From Chloroflexota bacterium (GTDB taxonomy: Bacteria > Chloroflexota > UBA6077 > FW602-bin22 > JACQUS01), in assembly GCA_016210125.1 (NCBI GenBank), contig JACQUS010000478.1, positions 1-13,033 on the forward strand: a stretch of 13,033 nt of DNA, written 5' to 3'. The notes below the pieces were generated by a model. The model saw nothing but the letters and a program-made list of their open reading frames with translations. It was not told the origin of the DNA and ran no database searches. Of the stretch, positions 6,906 through 13,033 are shown in pieces. A program made the position numbers and the translations under genes. Within the stretch, counting starts at the first letter, position 1; every line of letters begins with the position of its first letter.

Positions 6906-8825
6906 GTGCTGAGGGTCACGAGCCTCTGCCGCGCGCTCGCGCAGGCCACTGAGGCCGGCCTGCCACCGCAGCCGCCGGCCGAGGTCGCGGCCGCCGAACT
7001 GACCCGGGCGCTCCAGCGCAACAAGTACCCGCTGCTCGCTGTGGCGACGCACGCGCCGGCCTGGCTGGCCGACGCCGGTGTCTTCCGCGCGTCCCTGGCC
7101 GCCGAGCGGGAGTGGTACGCCACGCAGCGCCGCGAGTACGGGCTGGTGCGCGACGCCTGGCTCAGCGCGGGTGTCGCCTGCCTGATGATCAAGTCGGCCG
7201 GCAGCTACCCGTCGTTCCCGCACACCAGCGACAACATCGACGTGCTCGTTCGGCCGGAGCACGGGCCGGCGGCACGCGACGTGCTGCGGCGGCTGGGCTA
7301 CGTGGAGCTACGCAATGTCGAAGAGCCACAGAAGCACCTCTTCCGCGCGTTCCACGGCGGGCGCTGCGTGTCGGCCATCCACGTCCACGAGCGCGTGGCC
7401 TGGTTCGTCGGCTTCTTCGACGACGACGCGCTGTGGGCGCGTAGGCGTCGCGCCAGCGACGACCCACTGGTCGACGTGCCTGCGCCCGAGGACACCATAC
7501 TCATCAACCTGGCCCACGCCTGCTACGAGAACAAGCTGCTGCGGCTCAGCGAGGTGGCGCGCCTCCGCCATGCCCTTCGCGACTGCGCCGGCGCGCTGGA
7601 CTGGGCGTACATGGAGCGCGTCGCCGCGTCGCGGGGCTGGCTCGACGGTCTGGCCTTCATGCTGCGATTGTACGCCGACCTCGAGGCCGCGCTGTTCGAC
7701 GCGCCGCTGCTGCCCGCGGCGGTCGTGGAGCGCTGCGCCGACGCCCTGCGCCGGGTGGACTTCGCGGCGCGGCGACTAGCGGCGCTGCGGGCCGCGCCGG
7801 CCGTCGACCTGCCCCTGGACCTCTCGTACTCCTTCTGCAAGCGCCTCTACTACAGAAAGATCCTGGCCGACCCAGCGCGGGCCCGGCGGGAGCGCTGGTG
7901 CGACGTCGGCCTGACGCTGCTCTGGGGCCTGAAGCTGAAGTCGGGCCTCCGCCCGCAGCCCGGCATGGTCGTCGCGCTAAGCGGCCCGGACGGATCGGGC
8001 AAGACGGCGCACGCCGAGGCGCTCGTGGCCGCGCTGCGGCTCTGCGAGATCAAGGCCGACTACGTATGGACCCGTGGCGGCTCGACGGGCCTGGCGGCCC
8101 TAGCCGGCCGCGTCTGGCGGCGGCTGGCTGCCCCGCCCCGCCCCGGCCCGCTGGGGACGCGGAGAGGGGGAGACGCGGAGATATCGAGCGACTGCCGTGT
8201 CGCCGTGTCCCCGCGTCCCTGCGTCCCCGCGTCCGCTGCGCCGGGGGGAGACGCTGCCCCACCGGCCGACCACCTGGCCCGCCGCCGGCGCAGGCTCGGC
8301 CACCCGCTGGTGCGCTTCCTCTGGGCTTGGCTCGTCGCCGCCGACCAGGTCGGCACCCACACCCTGCGCGCCGGCCTGCCGGCCCTACTCGGCCGCGTGG
8401 TCGTCGCCGACCGCTACGCCTACGACGCCGCCGTCGAGATGGACGCCTCGCTTCCGCCGGAGGCGCGCTGGAGCCGTCTGGCCATCGCCGCGCTGCTGCG
8501 GCTGATGCCACGCCCGCACCTCGCCTACGTGCTCGACGTCGCGCCGGAGGCGGCGCGCGCGCGCAAGCCAGACGAGGTCTGGCACGCCGACCTGGAGGCC
8601 GAGCGGCACGCCTACCGTGCCCTCGCCGAGCGCTTCGGCCTGCGCGTCCTCTCGACCGCCGGGCCTTTCGCCGCGAGCGACGACATCCTCATCCGCGAGG
8701 TCGTGATGGCCTATATGGCCGACTTCGAGACCTGGCTCAACGCGCTGTTCCTTGGCAATCCTGGGCAGAAGAACGTCCCTGATCCTGCATGGGCACGCGG
8801 AGGTGCGCCATGGCGCGGCGCGTAG
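6906..8825 (+). CDS. Fusion of NTP_transf_5 nucleotidyltransferase and thymidylate-kinase-like P-loop domain
   Basis: 639 residues in two parts. The N-terminal part (about 1-320) resembles the NTP_transf_5 family (PF14907): LMIKSAGSYPSFPHTSDNID (93-112) matches the Lys-Gly-x...Gly-Asp-Ile-Asp active site, and INLAHACYENKLLRLSEV (200-217) matches the His-rich helix with following Asp/Glu. The C-terminal part (about 353-610) has the P-loop GPDGSGKT (360-367) and ADRYAYDAAVEM (501-512), as in thymidylate kinases. Between them, residues about 416-443 are encoded by an octamer repeat array, an insertion within the kinase domain. In NTP_transf_5 the motif is usually GDID; here it reads SDNID, so activity is uncertain. 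The GTG start was chosen because GAGGAAG lies upstream and the only nearby ATG (6893) closes after six codons. The product may transfer a nucleotide or sugar to the glycan or lasso peptide. A dTMP synthesis role is unlikely in this context. Confidence 0.75.
   Translation: MLRVTSLCRALAQATEAGLPPQPPAEVAAAELTRALQRNKYPLLAVATHAPAWLADAGVFRASLAAEREWYATQRREYGLVRDAWLSAGVACLMIKSAGSYPSFPHTSDNIDVLVRPEHGPAARDVLRRLGYVELRNVEEPQKHLFRAFHGGRCVSAIHVHERVAWFVGFFDDDALWARRRRASDDPLVDVPAPEDTILINLAHACYENKLLRLSEVARLRHALRDCAGALDWAYMERVAASRGWLDGLAFMLRLYADLEAALFDAPLLPAAVVERCADALRRVDFAARRLAALRAAPAVDLPLDLSYSFCKRLYYRKILADPARARRERWCDVGLTLLWGLKLKSGLRPQPGMVVALSGPDGSGKTAHAEALVAALRLCEIKADYVWTRGGSTGLAALAGRVWRRLAAPPRPGPLGTRRGGDAEISSDCRVAVSPRPCVPASAAPGGDAAPPADHLARRRRRLGHPLVRFLWAWLVAADQVGTHTLRAGLPALLGRVVVADRYAYDAAVEMDASLPPEARWSRLAIAALLRLMPRPHLAYVLDVAPEAARARKPDEVWHADLEAERHAYRALAERFGLRVLSTAGPFAASDDILIREVVMAYMADFETWLNALFLGNPGQKNVPDPAWARGGAPWRGA
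8153..8235. repeat. Octamer repeat array inside the coding frame, inverted halves
   Basis: The left half has units GGGGACGC (8153-8160), GGAGAGGG, GGAGACGC (8169-8176). The right half has five tandem octamers: CGTGTCGC (8196), CGTGTCCC (8204), CGCGTCCC (8212), TGCGTCCC (8220), CGCGTCCG (8228). The halves are inverted relative to each other, so the transcript could fold. A further GGAGACGC unit follows at 8247. The same octamer family is at 12681-12712. Translated, it gives residues about 416-443 of the fusion protein. Confidence 0.8.
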
Positions 8826-8884
8826 CGAGCCGCACGCCGTGGCCGGAGGGCGCAGCCGTCCGGATGCGCGGACGCCGGCGGTGA
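8810..8884 (+). other. Possible 24-codon ORF overlapping two genes
   Basis: ATG at 8810 is preceded by GGAGG with a normal spacing. The frame reads 24 Arg-rich codons and stops at TGA 8882-8884, which overlaps the GTG of the next glycosyltransferase (GTGA). It could be a coupling leader that delivers ribosomes to a gene whose own Shine-Dalgarno is poor, or chance. Its product resembles nothing I know. Confidence 0.2.
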
Positions 8885-9870
8885 AGGTGCTCGTCGTCAC
8901 AAACATGTACCCGACGGCCGAGATGCCGGCCTTCGGCACCTTCGTGCACGACCAGGTGCAGGCGCTGCGCCGCGCCGGCGTCGAGGTCGACGTCTTCTTC
9001 GTTAACGGGCGCGAATGCACCTGGAACTATCTTTGGGGCTTCCCCCGGTTCTGGCGCTTTCTCTGGGACCGGCGCTACGACCTTATCCACGCGCACTACG
9101 TCCTCTCGGGTGTCATCGCGCGGGCGCAGTGGCGCTACAAGCTCGTCCTGACGCACCACGGCCCGGAGGTCCTGGGCTGGCCGCACCCCTGGCAGAGGTG
9201 GGTGTGCCGCCTGCTCACGCCGCTCTGCGACGAGGCCATCTACGTCTCGGAGGAGATCCGCCGGGCGCTGCGCGATTTGGACGGCTGGGTCATCCCCTGC
9301 GGCGTGAACCTCGACGACTTCAACCCGCTGCCGCGCGAGGAGGCGCGGGCGCGGCTTGGCCTGCGACAAGACAAGCGGCTGGTGCTCTGGGCCGGCGAGC
9401 ACTGGCGACCAGAGAAGCGCTTTCAAGTTGTCGAGGAGGCCATGGCGCGCGTGCAGGCCGAGCTGCCCGACGCGGAGCTGGTGCTGCTGACGAAAAGGCC
9501 GCACGAGGTCGTCCCGCTGTATATGAACGCTTGCGACGCGCTGGTGCTGACGTCGGCCGTCGAAGGCTCGCCGATGGTGGTCAAAGAGGCCATGGCCTGC
9601 AACTTGCCCGTCGTCTCGGTGCCGGTTGGCGACGTGCTCGAGGTCATCGGCGACACGCCCGGCTGCGCGCTGGCCACGCGCGACCCGGCCGACATCGCGG
9701 CCAAGCTGGTCGTCGTGCTGCGCGAGCCGCGGCGCACCGACGGTCGGTCGCGCATCCAGCACCTGCGCCACGACCGCATTGCCAGTCTGCTGATCGAGGT
9801 CTATGAGCACGCGCTGGGCCGCGGGCGCGAGCGCCGGCAGGCCAGCGGAGCGGAGCGCGCGCATGGCTAG
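8881..9870 (+). CDS. GT4-family glycosyltransferase
   Basis: 329 residues with a full GT-B layout. N-domain: VKVLVVTNMYPTAEMPAFGT (1-20), then FVHDQVQALRRAGVEVDV (21-38), the acceptor-side loop of this family. Hinge: VIPCGVNLDDFNPL (137-150). Donor domain: RLVLWAGEHWRPEKRF (166-181) and SAVEGSPMVVKEAMACNLPV (225-244), with the EX7E pair at Glu228 and Glu236. It transfers an activated sugar to a lipid-linked or other acceptor at the cytoplasmic membrane face. The GTG start puts the N-terminal strand at residue 1, where the family begins; longer in-frame starts read through the end of the upstream gene with no family similarity. There is no good Shine-Dalgarno, so coupling to upstream translation is likely. 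The next gene starts 8 bases before its stop. Confidence 0.85.
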   Translation: MKVLVVTNMYPTAEMPAFGTFVHDQVQALRRAGVEVDVFFVNGRECTWNYLWGFPRFWRFLWDRRYDLIHAHYVLSGVIARAQWRYKLVLTHHGPEVLGWPHPWQRWVCRLLTPLCDEAIYVSEEIRRALRDLDGWVIPCGVNLDDFNPLPREEARARLGLRQDKRLVLWAGEHWRPEKRFQVVEEAMARVQAELPDAELVLLTKRPHEVVPLYMNACDALVLTSAVEGSPMVVKEAMACNLPVVSVPVGDVLEVIGDTPGCALATRDPADIAAKLVVVLREPRRTDGRSRIQHLRHDRIASLLIEVYEHALGRGRERRQASGAERAHG

Positions 9871-11089
9871 TGTCGACCGCGAGCAGCGAGACCGCCCCGC
9901 CGTCGGCATCGTCCGGCACGCCTACTACCCCGACGGCCACGTGCGCCGGGACGCCGAGACGCTGGCGCAGGGCGGCTACGATGTGACCGTCGTCGCGCTG
10001 CGCCGGCCCGGTCAGCCGCGACGCGAGACGCTCAACGGCGTGCGCGTGTACCGTATGCCGCTTGCGCACTGCCGCGGCAGCGCCTGGCGCTACGTCTGGG
10101 AGTACGCCGCGTTCCTCGTCCTAGCCTTCCTGACGCTCACCCTTCTACACCTACGCCGGCCGTTCCGCGTCGTCGAGGTCGACAACATGCCCGACGTGCT
10201 GGTCTTCAGCGCACTCGTGCCCAAGCTGGCCGGCGCGCGGGTAATTCTCTACATCTTCGACAACATGCCAGAGCTGCTGATGGTGACCCGCCGCCGCGGC
10301 CCGCGCCACCCGCTAGTGTGTCTGCTGGCCTGCCTGGAGGTCCTCAGCGCGCGCTTCGCCGATCGCGTGATCGTCACGCAGGAGATGGCCCGCCGCGTGG
10401 TCGTCGCCCGCGGCGTGGCCGAGCACAAGGTCTGCGTCGTGCTGAACTGCCCGGACGAGGCGGTCTTCCCACTCGGCGGACGGCGCGAGCGTGCCGCGCG
10501 GAGCGGCCACTTCGAGATCGTCACCCACGGCGCGATCCTGGAGCGCTATGGCATCCAGGTGCTCCTGGACGCGCTGCCGGCCATCGCCGCCGCCGTGCCC
10601 GAAGTGCGCGTGCAGGTCTTTGGCGAGGGCGAGTATCGGCCTGTGCTGGAGGAGCGCGCGCGCCGCAACGGGGTGGCCGACCGCGTGCGCTTCCGCGGCC
10701 TCGCGCCGCTGGACGAGCTACTCGCCGGCCTGGCCGGCGCCGAGGTCGGCTACGTCGGCATGCTCTGCGACCTGATGCTCTCGAACAAGCTGATCGAGTA
10801 CGTCGCGCTGGGGGTGCCGGTGGTCGCAGCGCGCTGGCTGACCTACGAGCACTACTATCCCGACGACAGCGTGACCTACTACCGTCCCGGCGATCCGGCC
10901 GGCGTGGCGGCCGCCGTGCTCGCCGTCTACCACGACCCGCAGGGTGCCCGCGCCCGCGCCGAGCGCGCCGCAGCGCTCTACGCGCGCTATCGCTGGACCG
11001 TGCAGCGCGAGTTCTACCTGGGCATCTACTCTGCTCTTTCGGCAGCCGCGCACGAGCGATCGCCTCGCCAGGCGATGCGCGAGGGATAG
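9863..11089 (+). CDS. GT4-family glycosyltransferase
   Basis: 408 residues. The N-domain starts AVGIVRHAYYPDGHVRRDAE (13-32), with the DGHVRR loop common in this group. A hydrophobic segment at about 78-97 (WEYAAFLVLAFLTLTLLHLR region) probably holds the enzyme against the membrane. Then come YIFDNMPELLM (130-140), VVLNCPDEAVF (192-202), FEIVTHGAILERYGI (217-231) and the donor site LSNKLIEYVALGVPVVA (306-322), of GT4 type. In that site Glu312 is the second Glu of the usual EX7E pair; the first is not Glu (Leu304, with Asp303 next to it). The ATG overlaps the preceding glycosyltransferase by 8 bases, with GGAG sites before it. Position suggests sequential sugar additions on one glycan. The next gene begins about 10 bases after its stop. 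Confidence 0.87.
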   Translation: MASVDREQRDRPAVGIVRHAYYPDGHVRRDAETLAQGGYDVTVVALRRPGQPRRETLNGVRVYRMPLAHCRGSAWRYVWEYAAFLVLAFLTLTLLHLRRPFRVVEVDNMPDVLVFSALVPKLAGARVILYIFDNMPELLMVTRRRGPRHPLVCLLACLEVLSARFADRVIVTQEMARRVVVARGVAEHKVCVVLNCPDEAVFPLGGRRERAARSGHFEIVTHGAILERYGIQVLLDALPAIAAAVPEVRVQVFGEGEYRPVLEERARRNGVADRVRFRGLAPLDELLAGLAGAEVGYVGMLCDLMLSNKLIEYVALGVPVVAARWLTYEHYYPDDSVTYYRPGDPAGVAAAVLAVYHDPQGARARAERAAALYARYRWTVQREFYLGIYSALSAAAHERSPRQAMREG

Positions 11090-11099
11090 GTGCTGGGGG

Positions 11100-12542
11100 A
11101 TGCGCATGCGACCTGTCGAAGACGCGCTGCTGTTGTGCGTCCGTGCGGAGCGCAGCCCGGCCGAGCAGGAGCGTCTGCGCTCGCTCTTGGCGTCCCTTGA
11201 GCTGGAGCCTCACCCGCCCGCGGCCGGCGCGCATGGCGCAGCGGTCGACGCGGGTGCCGTCGCGCCGGGCGCTGCTGCGAGCGTCGCTGGCGCGGGACGC
11301 ACCGCATCTCTCGTGTCCGTCTCGCCGCACGCGGAGATGGAGAGAGGGGGCGAGGGCCGAGATCCCGCGCCTGTCCCGGCGTGGAGCACGGACCAAGCAA
11401 CAGACCAAGCAGAGCGGCTGCCACACGACCAGCGCCTCACCTGGCAGCGCCTGTGGCGCGAGGCGGCACACCAGCAGGTGCTCCCGCTGGTCGCGCGGAC
11501 GCTGGCCGGCGCCGCCGTGGCGGCCGCGCTGCCGCCGGCCGTGGTGCAGTACGCCAAGGGGCTGCGCCTGCGCACGATGCTGCACAACATGGCAGTCCAC
11601 GCCGAGCTGGGACGCATCGGCGCGCGGCTGCACGTGCACGGGATCCCGGCCGCGCCGCTCAAAGGCTCGCACCTGGCCGAGCGACTCTACCACGCGCTCG
11701 ACGCGCGGCAGGTCGGCGACATCGACCTCCTCGTGCCGGAATCCGACGTCGAGGCCGCCCGGGCGGTCTTGCTCGAGCTGGGCTACGCCCCGTTCGCGTC
11801 GGTGTCGCACGGGATCGAGGAGCACACCTTCCACGGCGTGCCGTTCTTGCGCCAGGATCCCTCTGCCAGCTTTGTGGTCGAGCTCCATTGGGGGCTGAGC
11901 AATCCGCGCTTCGTCACGATCGACTACGCGCGACTCTGGCAGCGGGTCCTGGCGGGCAGCAGCGACCGGGCGCCCCTGCGCCCGCTCCCCGGTGAAGAGA
12001 CGCTCCTCTTCTTGTCGCTGCACCTCGCCAAGCACGAAACGGGCGTGCTGCGGCTCTTGGCGGACATCGACCGGCTCCTGCGTCGCGAGGGACCCGCGCT
12101 GGATTGGCCGTACGTGCTCGCGCTCGCCCGGCGCTGGCAAGTGACGGGGCTGGTCTACTTCGCGCTCCACCATGCCCAGCGCCTCTACGCGACGCCGGTA
12201 CCGGAGTGGGCGCTGCAGGAGCTGAGGCCGGCGACGTGGCGCCGCGCCCTGGTCGGCGTGCTGGCCGGGCCACAGGCCATCCTCCATGCTGCCGTCCCCG
12301 AGCGCTTGGAGTATCTCCGGTACCACCGCTTCCGGCTGGCCTACTGCGCGATGCTCACGCCGTTCCGCCGGTTTCTCGACGCCTACCAGTTCTACCTGTT
12401 CCCGCCCCTGGCTCACCGACAGCCGGGCCTCTTCCGGCGGGCGATCGGCAGCGCCGAGCGGGTGGGTCGCGGGATCGCCTGGACCGGCCTGGCCTTCGCC
12501 AATTCACTGGCCGAATCGTGGCGAGCGGGCGCGGAGGCGTAG
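11100..12542 (+). CDS. NTP_transf_5-type nucleotidyltransferase family protein
   Basis: 480 residues. Active-site pattern: AAPLKGSHLAERLY (184-197), Lys-Gly-Ser, then RQVGDIDLLVPESD (203-216), whose Asp207 and Asp209 are the expected metal ligands. Further family marks are VVELHWGLSN (259-268), LLFLSLHLAKHETGVLRLL (302-320) and DIDRLLRREG (322-331). This is the classical PF14907 layout, intact, unlike the N-terminal half of the fusion protein upstream. Family members occur in exopolysaccharide and lasso peptide clusters; one lasso-cluster member has been linked to addition of hexoses to a phosphorylated peptide. Residues about 36-110 form an Ala/Gly/Pro-rich insert partly derived from degenerate octamer repeat DNA (11312-11350). 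ATG 11100 or the second ATG 11106 (GGGGGA before it) may be the start. Last gene of the rightward operon. Confidence 0.85.
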   Translation: MRMRPVEDALLLCVRAERSPAEQERLRSLLASLELEPHPPAAGAHGAAVDAGAVAPGAAASVAGAGRTASLVSVSPHAEMERGGEGRDPAPVPAWSTDQATDQAERLPHDQRLTWQRLWREAAHQQVLPLVARTLAGAAVAAALPPAVVQYAKGLRLRTMLHNMAVHAELGRIGARLHVHGIPAAPLKGSHLAERLYHALDARQVGDIDLLVPESDVEAARAVLLELGYAPFASVSHGIEEHTFHGVPFLRQDPSASFVVELHWGLSNPRFVTIDYARLWQRVLAGSSDRAPLRPLPGEETLLFLSLHLAKHETGVLRLLADIDRLLRREGPALDWPYVLALARRWQVTGLVYFALHHAQRLYATPVPEWALQELRPATWRRALVGVLAGPQAILHAAVPERLEYLRYHRFRLAYCAMLTPFRRFLDAYQFYLFPPLAHRQPGLFRRAIGSAERVGRGIAWTGLAFANSLAESWRAGAEA

Positions 12543-12558
12543 GGTCAAGGGTCAAGGA

Positions 12559-12678
12559 GGCGCGGGGACTCCCTCTCCCCCTGGGAGAGGGGAGGGGTGA
12601 GGGAGGCTGCCTCCTGTCCCTTGTCGGCTGTGGCCCTCACCCCAGCCCTCTCCCAGGGGGAGAGGGAGTCCCCGCGCC
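12559..12678. repeat. REPIN-like double palindrome, 45-base inverted arms
   Basis: The arms 12559-12603 and 12634-12678 are complementary at 43 of 45 positions, around a 30-base loop that itself has a GGAGG/CCTCC mini-hairpin. Each arm contains its own perfect hairpin: CCCTCTCCC-CCT-GGGAGAGGG at 12571-12591, and the same with loop AGG at 12646-12666. Two REP-like units in inverted orientation are the REPIN design. It fills the gap between two convergent genes and could end transcription from both sides, although there is no T-run. Confidence 0.85.
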
Positions 12679-12680
12679 CC

Positions 12681-12712
12681 CGTGTCCCCGTGTCGCCGCG
12701 TCGCCGCGTCCC
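12681..12712. repeat. Octamer tandem array (4 units) abutting the palindrome
   Basis: Units CGTGTCCC, CGTGTCGC, CGCGTCGC and CGCGTCCC lie in tandem with single-base changes. They begin directly after the right palindrome arm and end 3 bases before the stop of the beta-helix gene. The consensus CGYGTCSC is shared with the array at 8196-8235. Confidence 0.85.
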
Positions 12713-12714
12713 CG

Positions 12715-13033
12715 CTACTGCTCCCGCGCGCCGAGCTCCGGCGCCGCTCCCCGGTAGTCCACGCCAGCGCGGTCCGACAGGTTGGATACCGGTACACCTG
12801 CGTCGACGAGGGCGGAGCCGGCGGGTAGCGACAGGTCCCCGGCAGCGGGATTCTGGAGCGCGGGCGCCGTCACGAAGTCGCTGGCGACGTTGGTGTGCGC
12901 CCCCTGGCCGCTGGCCGCACGATAGGCCCGGACGTCGGTCGTGTAGCTCGTCCCGTAGCGCAGGCCACGACCGGCGTCCGTGGTGCTGAAGGAGTTGTAA
13001 TCCTCGTCCCATCTACCGTCCGCCGTCGGCGCC
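12715..13033 (-). CDS. C-terminus of a right-handed parallel beta-helix repeat protein, partial
   Basis: About 105 C-terminal residues; the rest lies beyond the right edge. The end follows the pattern of pectate-lyase-like/beta-helix proteins: RWDEDYNSFST near the left of the visible part, then DFVTAPALQNPAAGDLSLPA, then SALVDAGVPV and the closing DYRGAAPELGARE. The same order (D-x-N, 'DP-x-F', 'L-x-SP-x-DAG', 'D-x-x-G-x-x-R-x-G-A-x-E') closes many secreted polysaccharide-modifying enzymes and surface proteins with right-handed helices. The protein may be secreted and act on, or be part of, the cell-surface glycan. The role is inferred from fold and neighbours; no catalytic residue can be read from this fragment. 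The stop is TAG, immediately next to the octamer array. Confidence 0.72.
   Translation of the reverse strand, partial: APTADGRWDEDYNSFSTTDAGRGLRYGTSYTTDVRAYRAASGQGAHTNVASDFVTAPALQNPAAGDLSLPAGSALVDAGVPVSNLSDRAGVDYRGAAPELGAREQ

Noticed and set aside
10521..12416. 631-codon minus-strand frame across the last glycosyltransferase and nucleotidyltransferase
   Set aside because: Both plus-strand genes have full motif sets; the antisense frame is an Arg/Gly-rich GC shadow.
12545..13012. Minus-strand frame with SPWERAGVRA-type peptide
   Set aside because: This peptide is the translation of the palindromic repeat, seen as false ORFs in many genomes. The real minus-strand gene is in another frame and stops at 12715.
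1..13033. tRNA, rRNA, CRISPR arrays, insertion sequences with transposase
   Set aside because: None seen. The only repeats are the octamer and palindromic elements and a short tandem duplication.

Overview
The window is very GC-rich DNA, close to pure coding sequence, with strong GGAGG-type ribosome binding sites and GTG starts. It comes from a bacterium that carries octameric and CCCTCTCCC-type palindromic repeats. Nothing here fixes the taxon. A high-GC lineage such as Chloroflexota would fit the repeats and gene style, but that is only a guess.

Layout: a divergent locus is centred on an intergenic region at about 5439-5755. Leftward (minus strand) run a Wzx-type glycan flippase (5438-3978), a class I SAM methyltransferase (3910-2972), a 284-base gap, and then a tightly overlapped four-gene cassette: a PqqD-like RiPP recognition protein (lasso B1), a transglutaminase-like leader peptidase (lasso B2), an HPr-kinase-like P-loop kinase, and an asparagine-synthetase-like macrocyclase (lasso C). 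The last gene runs off the left edge. Rightward (plus strand) run a GT4 glycosyltransferase, a fused NTP_transf_5 nucleotidyltransferase/thymidylate-kinase-like protein, two more GT4 glycosyltransferases, and a second NTP_transf_5 nucleotidyltransferase. A composite palindromic/octamer repeat fills the convergent gap at 12559-12712. The end of a minus-strand parallel beta-helix protein enters from the right edge.

Reading of the system: B1 + B2 + C is the minimal machinery for a lasso peptide (leader recognition, leader removal, ATP-dependent ring closure). HprK-like kinases in such clusters are known to phosphorylate the peptide C-terminus, and nucleotidyltransferase-family proteins in related clusters add further groups. 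Here that set is embedded in what otherwise looks like a polysaccharide cluster (three glycosyltransferases, flippase, beta-helix protein, methyltransferase). Either a lasso pathway lies beside a glycan locus by chance, or the two cooperate, for example to make a phosphorylated and glycosylated RiPP or a peptide-decorated glycan. No convincing precursor peptide gene and no ABC exporter are visible in the window; both may lie beyond the left edge.

Other notable points: an octamer repeat array sits inside the reading frame of the fused nucleotidyltransferase/kinase, and a REPIN-like double hairpin of the same repeat family lies at the right.
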